DNA from: Thermoclostridium sp036562185
GTDB taxonomy: Bacteria; Bacillota; Clostridia; DSM-8532
Direction of reading: 5' to 3'
Length of the DNA stretch: 64,000 nt
NCBI GenBank assembly: GCA_036562185.1
Contig: DATCKN010000036.1
Location: 81,873 to 145,872 of the forward strand
Positions 33,483-41,928 of this stretch are shown one piece after another. Under the pieces are notes generated by a model that had not been told where the DNA came from, searched no databases, and worked only from the letters and a program-made list of their open reading frames with translations. The stretch's first letter is position 1; the number at the start of each line of letters is the position of its first letter. Position numbers and translations under genes: made by a program.

Positions 33483-34709
33483 ATGATAAAGAAAGTGGTC
33501 GTATGGGTGCTGTTGTGCGCTCTGTTAATTGTTCCGGTAAATGGAAGCGTTTTTGCCATTGAGGATGAAACAGGTCTCAAAGATGAGAATAAACAGTCAA
33601 ATGAAAATGAAAATGCACCGCTGCTTGAAAACGTACCTTTTGAAATTAAAGCAAATTCTGCATTGCTGATGGCTGCAAATACCGGAGAAATAATTTTTGA
33701 AATGAACAGTAATGAAAAACGCCCCATAGCGTCAATAACAAAAATTATGACCATGCTTCTGGTTATGGAAGCAATAGCCGAAAACAAGATTAGCCTGAAC
33801 GATGTGGTAGTTGCTTCTGAAAATGCAGCAGGCATGGGTGGTTCACAGGTATATCTTGCAGTCGGGGAAGAATTCACAGTGCATGACCTGTTAAAAGCAG
33901 TTGCGGTTCATTCGGCGAATGATGCATCAGTTGCCCTGGCAGAACATGTTGCAGGCAGTGAAAGCGTTTTTGTATCGATGATGAATGAAAAGGCAAAGGA
34001 ACTGGGCATGACAAATACCAATTTCCTGGATTGCTCGGGCTTAACGGATGAAGGGCATTACAGTACTGCCCATGATATTGCCATCATGGCAAGGGAGCTG
34101 ATAACAAAATACCCGTTGATCATGGAATATACGACAATTAAGCATGATACGTTCAGAAACGGAACCTTTGATTTGGATAATACAAATCATTTGATAGGTA
34201 AATACAGGGGCATGACAGGGTTAAAAACCGGTTTTACCAATGCAGCGGGATTCTGCCTTGCAGCTACTGCTTCGAGAGACGGGCTGGATTTGATATCGGT
34301 CATACTTGGAGCCGAAAGCATGAGTTTGCGTTTTTCTGAAACCGCAAAAATGCTGGACTATGGCTTTTCTAACTATGAAATTATGAGAATAGAAAGGAAA
34401 GGTGCTATAGCCGGCAACGTGAAGGTGAGGAAAGGCCTTGGTTTATCAGTGCCCGTTGCTTACGAAGATAACAAATCGGTTCTTCTGAAAAGAGGGCAGC
34501 GGGATAAAGTAAAAGAGGAAATAAGGCTTCCGGAGCATGTCAATGCACCCGTTTCTGCCGGAGATAAAGCAGGTGAAGTGGTGCTGATACTCGATAATAA
34601 AGAAATTCTCAGAATACCGTTACTTGCAACAGAAAACATAGAAAAAGCAACCTGGTTCAAATTTTTCCTGAGGCTTACACTTCACTGGTTTTCACTGTCA
34701 AGGAAATAA
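33483..34709 (+). CDS. dacF: D-alanyl-D-alanine carboxypeptidase (DacF-type PBP)
   Basis: A low-molecular-weight penicillin-binding protein that trims D-Ala from peptidoglycan peptides; DacF acts in the forespore cortex of bacilli. The 408 residues have a signal peptide (MIKKVVVWVLLCALLIVPV), the active-site SxxK in PIASITKIMTM, SxN in VHSANDASVALAEH, KTG in GLKTGFTNAAGF, and a C-terminal beta domain with membrane anchor helix (FKFFLRLTLHWF). The order deoB-pdp-dacF is like drm-pupG-dacF of Bacillus, but spoIIA does not follow. Confidence 0.92.
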   Translation: MIKKVVVWVLLCALLIVPVNGSVFAIEDETGLKDENKQSNENENAPLLENVPFEIKANSALLMAANTGEIIFEMNSNEKRPIASITKIMTMLLVMEAIAENKISLNDVVVASENAAGMGGSQVYLAVGEEFTVHDLLKAVAVHSANDASVALAEHVAGSESVFVSMMNEKAKELGMTNTNFLDCSGLTDEGHYSTAHDIAIMARELITKYPLIMEYTTIKHDTFRNGTFDLDNTNHLIGKYRGMTGLKTGFTNAAGFCLAATASRDGLDLISVILGAESMSLRFSETAKMLDYGFSNYEIMRIERKGAIAGNVKVRKGLGLSVPVAYEDNKSVLLKRGQRDKVKEEIRLPEHVNAPVSAGDKAGEVVLILDNKEILRIPLLATENIEKATWFKFFLRLTLHWFSLSRK

Positions 34710-34767
34710 ATTGCATTATTGTTCAAAAAATTACATTTTGCGAAAAACTTCGATTTGCATAAAAATG

Positions 34768-34789
34768 AGGGCGATAAACCGCCCTTTTT
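34768..34789 (+). terminator. Intrinsic terminator after dacF
   Basis: AGGGCG (34768-34773) pairs with CGCCCT (34780-34785) and five T residues follow. Confidence 0.88.
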
Positions 34790-34867
34790 CAATTTCTAAC
34801 AGTGTTTGACAGATTTCTGCTGGTATAATATGATAAGAAAGATAGATTGATTATGCGCGGAGGGTTT

Positions 34868-35905
34868 ATGGAATCTTTAAGGCCTTTGCAAAAAGCGGCT
34901 TTTACCGATGTATTGGATTACGGGGTTTTTTTATTCAGGAAAAATTTTAAAAAGCTTTTTATAATAAACCTTATATTTAATATTCCTGTAATGTTATTAT
35001 TGACCATATTAAACCCGATATTTACCCAGCAATACTGGAATATTTTTGATGCGGCCGATATGATAGCCGCCGATCCGGGTGAAATATTTTCTTCAATATT
35101 TACGCTGTACGCTATGATGTTTGGTTCTTTGGCTCTTCAGGGTATTTACTCGGTAACACTGAAGAATGTAATTGAAGGATCAATTGTTAAGATTCTTTAT
35201 GCTGACACTGTTCTGAATCAGAACAGATCAATAAAGCAGGTAATAAGGGAATGTTTCGGCCAGTTTGGTACATTATTCCTCGGAAGATTAATATACATAC
35301 TCATTCAGTGTGCTGTTTTTATTGCCTTATATATAGTTTTTTTTATCGGTATTTTTATGGTGGCTTTTAGTACAATGGGGCTTGCGGTTACAAGCATGGC
35401 ATCTCCCGTTATAAGTGTTATACTCACGGTTTTGGGTGTTTTAATTGCACTGGGAGCATTATTCATTATTTCGATATTAGTAGGGTATTTTTACGGAAAA
35501 TACTGGATGTTCCTGCCTGCAATCTGCATAGAGCAGCAGAAGGCAGGCTCAAGCATCGGCAGATGCAATGATCTTGGTAAAAATGGTTTTAAGCTTATTG
35601 GCTTTTCTTTTGCCTTCGGTTATATGTTAATCTGGTTACTTCCTTTCACAGTCAGTTCAGCATTCAGTGTAGCCGGTCTCATTTCAGGCGATTATGATGT
35701 AGGGATGATTAGAATCAGTACGGTAATAACACAGATTTTCTCAGAAGTATTGCGTCCTTTGCTGACATGCATACTTACAGCGTTATATATAACTCTTAAG
35801 GTAAAACGTGAAGGTCTTGATCTTGAAGTGGCTCTTTGGGAGATAAAAAGAGAAGAAATTGAAAGAAAAAAACGCATGCATCAGGAGGCTCCCAATGCTA
35901 ACTAG
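34868..35905 (+). CDS. Polytopic membrane protein, first gene of MoxR/DUF58 operon
   Basis: A 345-residue protein with about six hydrophobic segments (for example IINLIFNIPVMLLLTIL, ILIQCAVFIALYIVFFIGIF, FIISILVGYFYGKYWMFLP) and a charged C-terminus. I recognise only its general resemblance to stator-like membrane proteins in such operons. The ATG 34868 follows GGAGGG; an upstream ATG at 34847 is less likely. Its stop overlaps the next gene by 11 bases. Confidence 0.8.
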   Translation: MESLRPLQKAAFTDVLDYGVFLFRKNFKKLFIINLIFNIPVMLLLTILNPIFTQQYWNIFDAADMIAADPGEIFSSIFTLYAMMFGSLALQGIYSVTLKNVIEGSIVKILYADTVLNQNRSIKQVIRECFGQFGTLFLGRLIYILIQCAVFIALYIVFFIGIFMVAFSTMGLAVTSMASPVISVILTVLGVLIALGALFIISILVGYFYGKYWMFLPAICIEQQKAGSSIGRCNDLGKNGFKLIGFSFAFGYMLIWLLPFTVSSAFSVAGLISGDYDVGMIRISTVITQIFSEVLRPLLTCILTALYITLKVKREGLDLEVALWEIKREEIERKKRMHQEAPNAN

Positions 35906-36557
35906 AAATATCAGTGAACAGGAGATACGGGATATACTGGATAAAATTCTGAAAAGGCGCGAATTCCATTATGAGGGTAAGCAAAACCCCATAGTAAAGC
36001 TTATGGACAGCATCTGGGAAGCAATAAAGGAATGGATCAGACAGATATTTCAATACAAGCAGCCAGATTGGAAAATCCGGATTAATACTGACTTTAATAA
36101 TTCAGTGCTCCAGACGGTATTTAAGATACTGTTAATTCTGATGGCGGCCATCCTGATGTTTTTGCTGGCAAGCTTTATAGTAAAGAGAGTGTATCTTGCA
36201 GGAAAAATTAAAAAGTCGCAAATTCCTAAAGTGTATGATTACCTTAACAAGCCTGACGAAGTTCTGCAGAAATATTACGGATACATGAAGGACGGGGAAT
36301 ATTCAAAAGCTTTGCGGTATCTCTTTATAGCGTTGCTTTTGGAATTTGGCAAAAGGAAAATAATCCGGATTGAAAAATGGAAAACCAACCGTATGTATAT
36401 CCGCGAAATAGGGTTGAATGATAAAAACCTTGTTCTGCCTATGCAGGAGTTTTCAGCTCTTTTTAATGAATGCTGCTATGGGAACAGAAACGTTGATGAG
36501 ACAAGCGTCAACAAATGGTTTGAATTTTATGCCAGACAAAAGGAGAAACCGGTATGA
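35895..36557 (+). CDS. DUF4129 domain membrane protein
   Basis: A 220-residue protein with one central membrane helix (about residues 76-97, FKILLILMAAILMFLLASFI) and a C-terminal DUF4129 domain (LQKYYGYMKDGEYSKALRYL, then LFIALLLEFGKRKII and WKTNRMYIREIG). DUF4129 occurs with MoxR ATPases and transglutaminases in envelope assembly clusters. The internal ATG at 35895 follows CAGGAGG and is chosen over an upstream ATG. It overlaps both neighbours by a few bases, indicating coupled translation. Confidence 0.85.
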   Translation: MLTRNISEQEIRDILDKILKRREFHYEGKQNPIVKLMDSIWEAIKEWIRQIFQYKQPDWKIRINTDFNNSVLQTVFKILLILMAAILMFLLASFIVKRVYLAGKIKKSQIPKVYDYLNKPDEVLQKYYGYMKDGEYSKALRYLFIALLLEFGKRKIIRIEKWKTNRMYIREIGLNDKNLVLPMQEFSALFNECCYGNRNVDETSVNKWFEFYARQKEKPV

Positions 36558-37570
36558 AAACAAGGCTGAGAAAATGCCTTTTCTCCATAATGATAATATC
36601 GGTGTTGCTGGTTGCAGTACTTATCCTGTATTCTGTAACGGCATATGTAAAGGATTATCCTGAATACAGTTCATACAGCGCAGGAAAAACAGGGGTTAAG
36701 GCTTTATACCTGCTTGCAGGAAAGTGCGGGTTTCAGGTTTCCCGGTACCATTATCCGGTAAAATTTTTAAGAGAAAAACCGGTGATGGTTGCTTACAGAC
36801 CGGCAGAATCATTGTTTAATGAAACAGAAGAGCAGGATGGGTTGAAGGAGTGGCTTAAGCAGGGCAATACCCTTGTATTGATCCTTGATGAACGGAACAT
36901 CGGAGACCTGTGGATTTTTGACTTTATCTCGGAAAACAGGCAGTGGTATGAAGTTGTGAATACCGGGAAAATCACAGCAACATGGTATGGATTGGGAAAC
37001 GGGCTGGTTTGTGTTCTTGACAGTGCCGACAGTTTCCTGAATTCAAATATTGCTGCTTCGGATGCAGCCGTTGCATTCATTAACGTACTGACCAGGATCA
37101 ACAACCCGAAAGTTATATTTAACGAGTATTACCAGTATATGCAGGTTCCGTCGCCAAGACTGTGGGATTTAATCGGGCACATCGGCCAGTTGACAGCAAT
37201 ACAGCTCCTGACAGCAGTAATACTTGTTGTTATAAGGGGCTGGAAGCCATTCGGGCGTGTGCGCGGCGACAAAAGACTGACGATGAGATCCGAGAATGAA
37301 ATTGTTAAAGCACTGTCAGGGCTTTATCAACGCATGAATGCCTATCCGCTGGTATTGTCGAATTACTACGGATTTTTCACACAAAAGTATGGAAGGTTTC
37401 TGACAATGCCCGGAGCTCTTAGGGACAAGGCTGTAAGGCTTTTGGCCGAATGCGAGTTTTATTTAAGAAAAGGAAGTATAAGCAAAAAGGAACTTAAGAG
37501 ATTGGTTCTTGGTCTTGAAAAACTGGAATATGAGATTAATAACAGGGGGCAAACCACGAGAAAGGAATGA
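36554..37570 (+). CDS. DUF4350 domain membrane protein
   Basis: The 338-residue protein starts at an ATGA overlap with the previous gene. One N-terminal membrane helix (SIMIISVLLVAVLILYSVTA) is followed by an outside alpha/beta domain (YSAGKTGVKALYLLAGKCGF, WLKQGNTLVLILDER) of DUF4350 type, then a second membrane helix (TAIQLLTAVILVVIRGWKPF) and a cytoplasmic tail. DUF4350 regularly accompanies DUF4129/MoxR/DUF58; the function is unknown. Confidence 0.85.
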   Translation: MKTRLRKCLFSIMIISVLLVAVLILYSVTAYVKDYPEYSSYSAGKTGVKALYLLAGKCGFQVSRYHYPVKFLREKPVMVAYRPAESLFNETEEQDGLKEWLKQGNTLVLILDERNIGDLWIFDFISENRQWYEVVNTGKITATWYGLGNGLVCVLDSADSFLNSNIAASDAAVAFINVLTRINNPKVIFNEYYQYMQVPSPRLWDLIGHIGQLTAIQLLTAVILVVIRGWKPFGRVRGDKRLTMRSENEIVKALSGLYQRMNAYPLVLSNYYGFFTQKYGRFLTMPGALRDKAVRLLAECEFYLRKGSISKKELKRLVLGLEKLEYEINNRGQTTRKE

Positions 37571-37576
37571 AGGCGT

Positions 37577-38530
37577 ATGAGCATTAATCCAATTGTTCAG
37601 GAAAAATACGGACTTTTAATGAATGAGCTGAAAAAAGTTTTGGTCGGCCAGGATGAATTCCTGGAACAACTGGTCATAGCATTGTTTACAGGTGGACATG
37701 TGTTAATTGAAGGAGTTCCTGGAATCGGAAAAACGCTGTCGGCAAGAACTCTTGCCAGGACTCTTAAATCAGATTTTTCCAGGATTCAGTTTACTCCCGA
37801 TCTATTACCGTCGGATATAACCGGAACGAAAGTGTTTGAAGTGAAAAACAGTAGCTTTTATATGAAAAAGGGCCCTGTTTTTACGAATATACTGCTGGCA
37901 GATGAAATAAACCGTGCTACGCCGAAAACCCAGTCTGCCCTTTTGGAGTGCATGGAAGAAGGTAATGTTACAATCGACGGAGAAACTTATGAGCTGCCAA
38001 AGCCGTTTATGGTCCTGGCAACAATGAACCCACTGGAGTTTGAAGGAACTTATCCGCTGCCCGAGGCTCAACTGGACAGATTTTTAATGAAACTGGAAAT
38101 AACCCATCTTCAGCCTGAGTATGAAGAAGAGCTTCTTAAGAAGGTAAATGAGAGCGGTGGCGAAATAAAACCCGGGAATGTCACACCTGTTATCGGCCCT
38201 GATGAGTGCCTGGCTATCAGGCAGGAAATTTGCAAAGTTTTTGTAAATGAAAACATAATACGCTATATCACAGCCATAATTTTTGCAACGAGAAATTCAC
38301 CTGCTGTACTTTTGGGAGCAAGTTCCCGTGCATCCATTGCTGTTATGAAATGTGCGAAAACCGTAGCAGCAGTTTCAGGCAGGGATTTTGTGATCCCCGA
38401 AGATGTTATTGAAGTGGTGAAACCGGTTTTAAGGCACAGGATCATGGTTAAACCGGAAACTCTGCTGGATAATGTTTCTGTTGACGATATTCTTAACGGT
38501 ATATTAAAAACAGTAGAAGTACCAAGATAG
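37577..38530 (+). CDS. MoxR-family AAA+ ATPase
   Basis: This 317-residue chaperone-like ATPase has Walker A VLIEGVPGIGKTLSARTLAR (about residues 46-65), Walker B ILLADEINRATPKTQSALLE, sensor I ATMNPLEFEGTYPLPEAQLD and arginine-finger region LDRFLMKLEI. MoxR proteins activate partners with von Willebrand-like domains, and here the next gene encodes such a DUF58 protein. Start 7 bases after the previous stop. Confidence 0.95.
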   Translation: MSINPIVQEKYGLLMNELKKVLVGQDEFLEQLVIALFTGGHVLIEGVPGIGKTLSARTLARTLKSDFSRIQFTPDLLPSDITGTKVFEVKNSSFYMKKGPVFTNILLADEINRATPKTQSALLECMEEGNVTIDGETYELPKPFMVLATMNPLEFEGTYPLPEAQLDRFLMKLEITHLQPEYEEELLKKVNESGGEIKPGNVTPVIGPDECLAIRQEICKVFVNENIIRYITAIIFATRNSPAVLLGASSRASIAVMKCAKTVAAVSGRDFVIPEDVIEVVKPVLRHRIMVKPETLLDNVSVDDILNGILKTVEVPR

Positions 38531-38550
38531 CAGGCTAAGTTGAGGTCATT

Positions 38551-39876
38551 ATGTTTATCAGCAAACGATTTATTTTTCTGGTTATACTGGGTGTCATACC
38601 TGCAGCGTTATCGCTTATACCCGGCGTTGGGGTATATGCTCTGCTGGCGTACAATTTTTTGCTGGTTATACTGCTTGCGGTTGACATACATTTGTCTCCA
38701 AAGCCTCAGGACTTTACGGTCAGGAGGGAAATGGAGAAAACTCTGTCGCTGTCTGCGTGGAACAGAATTGATTTATATATAGAAAACCCGTCCGATTACA
38801 GGTTCAAAGCAAAATTAAGGGACAGCGTGCCTGAGAGTTTCAAAGTTGATAGCGAGGTAGTGGAATTCATAATTAATCCCGGTGAAACTACCGGTATACA
38901 TTATAAAGTTAAACCAACGAAGCGCGGAGAATTTGTTTTTCCGGATTTATATATCAGTATAACCGGTGTCCTGGGTCTTTGCGTTTTGTCAAAGACGATT
39001 GAGATAACCGATAGAGTCAAGGTCTACCCGAACCTGAAGGATCTTAGAAACAGCCACCTTTTAATTGTGAATAAAAAGAGGCTGTTGTCAGGGCTTAAAA
39101 AAGTAAGAGGTCTTGGTGTAGGGACAGAATTTGAGAGTATTCGCGAATATAATCCCGGTGATGACTTCAGGCATATAAACTGGAATGTGACAGCAAGGAC
39201 GGGGCATCTTTACACAAACCATTATGAACCTGAAAGGAACCAGTATGTATACCTGATGATGGATACAAGCAGGGTCATGAACGAAGAAATCAACGAAATC
39301 ACTAAACTGGATTATGCCGTGAATGCTGCATTTATATTAGCAGAAACAGCAATAAATTATGGTGATAATATAGGACTTATATCCTTTGACAGTGAAATCA
39401 ACAGGATTGTTCATGCAGGAAAAGGAACAGGGCACTTTCTGAGGCTGGCCGAAAGCTTGTACAATATCCAGGCAACCGAGACCTACGCTGATTATCAGAA
39501 GGCATTTTCCACATTGCAGAAGGAACAAAACAGGCAGAGCCTGGTGTTTTTGTTCACCGATCCGTTCAATTTTGAGCATGCAATGGATATAGTCAAATCA
39601 TGGAAAGCATGCGCCACCAAACATAAAGTCATGGTTTTGAGCATAAAAAATCCTGCCCTGTATTATGAGGCAGGGAAAAAAATCACAATAAACGAAGACA
39701 TTTTTACAAAAAGCGCTGCGCTGAAGCTGTTGGACGACAGGCAGCGCACATTTTCAGTTCTTGAAAAATCGGGTATTCACTCAATGGAATCAGAGCCCGA
39801 CAGGTTCGTCCTTGAATCGGTAAACCGCTATATCGCCATGAAAACAGGCATTTATTCCTTACCATTCCAGCAGTAA
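38551..39876 (+). CDS. DUF58 domain protein (vWA-like)
   Basis: A 441-residue protein with two N-terminal membrane segments (residues about 5-47), an extracytoplasmic beta region, and the DUF58 block GTEFESIREYNPGDDFRHIN followed by WNVTARTG, with a vWA-like domain (YLMMDTSRVM, DYAVNAAFILAETAINYGDN) holding a partial MIDAS. It is the probable partner of the MoxR ATPase. The 3' end overlaps the convergent PurF-like gene by 25 bases. Confidence 0.93.
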   Translation: MFISKRFIFLVILGVIPAALSLIPGVGVYALLAYNFLLVILLAVDIHLSPKPQDFTVRREMEKTLSLSAWNRIDLYIENPSDYRFKAKLRDSVPESFKVDSEVVEFIINPGETTGIHYKVKPTKRGEFVFPDLYISITGVLGLCVLSKTIEITDRVKVYPNLKDLRNSHLLIVNKKRLLSGLKKVRGLGVGTEFESIREYNPGDDFRHINWNVTARTGHLYTNHYEPERNQYVYLMMDTSRVMNEEINEITKLDYAVNAAFILAETAINYGDNIGLISFDSEINRIVHAGKGTGHFLRLAESLYNIQATETYADYQKAFSTLQKEQNRQSLVFLFTDPFNFEHAMDIVKSWKACATKHKVMVLSIKNPALYYEAGKKITINEDIFTKSAALKLLDDRQRTFSVLEKSGIHSMESEPDRFVLESVNRYIAMKTGIYSLPFQQ

Positions 39877-41252
39877 GTGCATAAATTTTCGTGGGGAAGG
39901 CCTATTGCGTCGAGCATATCGGGAAGAGCCTGGTATTTTAATGATGTAAAATTAAGTTCTTTCCCGATGTATTCAACCATGCGGCAGTATCTTTCAGTTC
40001 TGTGGTCGCAATACTGCTCCAGGTTTGCGGAAATGTCACCTTCAAGTTCCTGTATTGCCCGTCTGGCGGCAAGATCCAGCTCGGACCTTGACCTTGAGAA
40101 ATTGTGGTACTTACAGTTGAAAAGCAGTGGGGGACAGGCTGAACGAATATGGACTTCCCTGGCGTTGCAACTGTACAGGAACTGAACGGTTTCCCTCATT
40201 TGTGTACCGCGGACTATCGAATCATCACAGAGTAAAAGCTTTTTCCCTTTTATTAAGTCGACAATGGGCATAAGCTTCATTCTGGCAACCAAATTCCTGA
40301 TTTCCTGGGTCTGGGGTATAAAACTTCTCGACCATGTCGGAGTGTATTTAATAAACGGCCGGGCATAAGGTATCTTGGCTTCATTTGAATAGCCTATTGC
40401 ATGGGCCACGCCTGAGTCCGGTATTCCCGAAACGAAGTCAACGTCAACGTTATCATTGCGTGCCATTATGGCACCGTTCCGATTTCGCATTACCTCTACG
40501 TTAACACCCTCATATGTTGAAGAAGGGTAGCCGTAATAAACCCATAAAAATGAGCAAATTTTCATTTTATCCCCTGGCGGGACAAGCTGTTCAATCCCAT
40601 CGGGAGAAAGCAGTATAATTTCACCGGGGCCAAGTTCATAATATGTGCTGTATCCAAGGTTTGTAAAGGCGCAGGACTCAAATGAAACACAGTAAGCGTC
40701 TTCTTTTTTGCCCACAATAAGGGGAGCCCTTCCGAGGCGATCCCTCGCCGCATAAATACCGCTGTTTGTCAAAACAAGCAAAGTGCATGAGCCGTCAATT
40801 GTTTGCTGGGCACGCAGTATACCGTCTTTAATGGAACTTTCCTGATCAATCAGAGCGGAAACGACTTCGGTGGGGTTAATTTCTCCCCTGCTCATTTCGA
40901 TAAAGTGGGTTAATTTAGTTCCCAAACAACGATCGACAATTTCGTCCATGTTGTTTATCCGTCCAACCGTTGTTATTGCATAGTGCCCAAGATGGGAACG
41001 AACCAGAAGAGGTTGCGGTTCATTGTCACTGATGCAGCCAATTCCCATATGCCCGCTCATTGCCGACAGATCCACTTCAAACTTTGAACGGAACTGAACA
41101 TTTTCTATATTGTGTATCGACCTTGAAAAAGATCGGCCCGACCATACTGCCATTCCTCCACGGCTTGTTCCAAGGTGTGAGTGGTAGTCGGTGCCGAAAT
41201 ATAAGTCCATTACACAGTCATTTTTCGATACAACTCCAAATAATCCACCCAA
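39852..41252 (-). CDS. PurF-like protein (amidophosphoribosyltransferase paralogue without N-terminal cysteine)
   Basis: The 466-residue protein has a class II glutamine amidotransferase-like half and a C-terminal phosphoribosyltransferase half with VSGIPDSGVAHAIGY and LLLCDDSIVRGTQM (PRPP-binding loop). True PurF begins with a catalytic cysteine; here the TTG start at 41252, 11 bases from AAGAGGAG, gives MGGLFGVVSKNDC, matching a known clostridial PurF-like subgroup. A GTG start at 41264 would add MCVF but directly abuts the ribosome binding site. Ammonia transfer is thus doubtful and the physiological reaction unknown. No pur genes surround it. Confidence 0.85.
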   Translation of the reverse strand: MGGLFGVVSKNDCVMDLYFGTDYHSHLGTSRGGMAVWSGRSFSRSIHNIENVQFRSKFEVDLSAMSGHMGIGCISDNEPQPLLVRSHLGHYAITTVGRINNMDEIVDRCLGTKLTHFIEMSRGEINPTEVVSALIDQESSIKDGILRAQQTIDGSCTLLVLTNSGIYAARDRLGRAPLIVGKKEDAYCVSFESCAFTNLGYSTYYELGPGEIILLSPDGIEQLVPPGDKMKICSFLWVYYGYPSSTYEGVNVEVMRNRNGAIMARNDNVDVDFVSGIPDSGVAHAIGYSNEAKIPYARPFIKYTPTWSRSFIPQTQEIRNLVARMKLMPIVDLIKGKKLLLCDDSIVRGTQMRETVQFLYSCNAREVHIRSACPPLLFNCKYHNFSRSRSELDLAARRAIQELEGDISANLEQYCDHRTERYCRMVEYIGKELNFTSLKYQALPDMLDAIGLPHENLCTYCWNGKE

Positions 41253-41928
41253 AAAAACGCACACTCCTCTTAAAATACATTATACACTGACACAACGGAA
41301 AGTTTAGTTTTTTTCTGTCACTTCTTCCGCAGTAATGCTCCTGCGGAAAGACAGCACCGCAGTGACTTGTTCGTGTTTTAAGTAATGCGATTGACAGAGA
41401 TTTCAGCATATTCGTCCGGGCAACTACGCTACGTTTGGCGGAGCATGCAGAATGGCCCGGGCAAGCCGAATACCGCAAAAATGCACTTTTGAAATATCAA
41501 AGCTATTGTTGCAATGCCGGAAACAGTCGCTTCATTTGCAAGAACTGTGCAGTTCAGCTCGGGCAAACCGAAACTCGCAAAAATGCACAGGAATATATAT
41601 TGAATGTTGCATTTTTCTCAAACAGTCGGTTTGCTTGTCCTCGCTCTGACCGCACATTTCTAAGCTGCATTCCGCTAAAAGTTTCCTTGCATTGCACAAT
41701 AGCTTCCGCATTCTCGCATTAACAATGCTTTCTGCAATACCGGAACGCAATTTAAACTTAACAGGCAGCATTTTTGCTTCATCGGCTTGCTTATCCTCGC
41801 TTTAAGTCACAGGCTCCAGCCTGTACTCCGCAATGCTGACATAAATAAGATGCTGCGTATTCTTTGCAGTAAATGCATTCTTACAGTATAAACTGTTTCG
41901 CATTATTTTATTTCCAGCAATAATATTT
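41253..41928. repeat. Repeat-rich intergenic region R3
   Basis: This 670-base region between two minus-strand genes has mosaic repeats. Two 41-base direct copies (41446-41486 and 41548-41588) share CGGGCAA-CCGAA and end in CGCAAAAATGCAC; the second also matches R1 at about 2234. The stretch 41640-41850 is homologous, reversed, to R2 at 8120-8307. Open frames in it (for example 41435-41722 and 41532-41771 reverse) mirror the repeats and are unlikely genes. No mobile-element protein is present. Confidence 0.6.

Noticed and set aside
41435..41771. Overlapping Cys-rich open frames on both strands
   Set aside because: They follow the intergenic repeat structure, have no good start sites and are read equally on both strands; treated as repeat, not genes.
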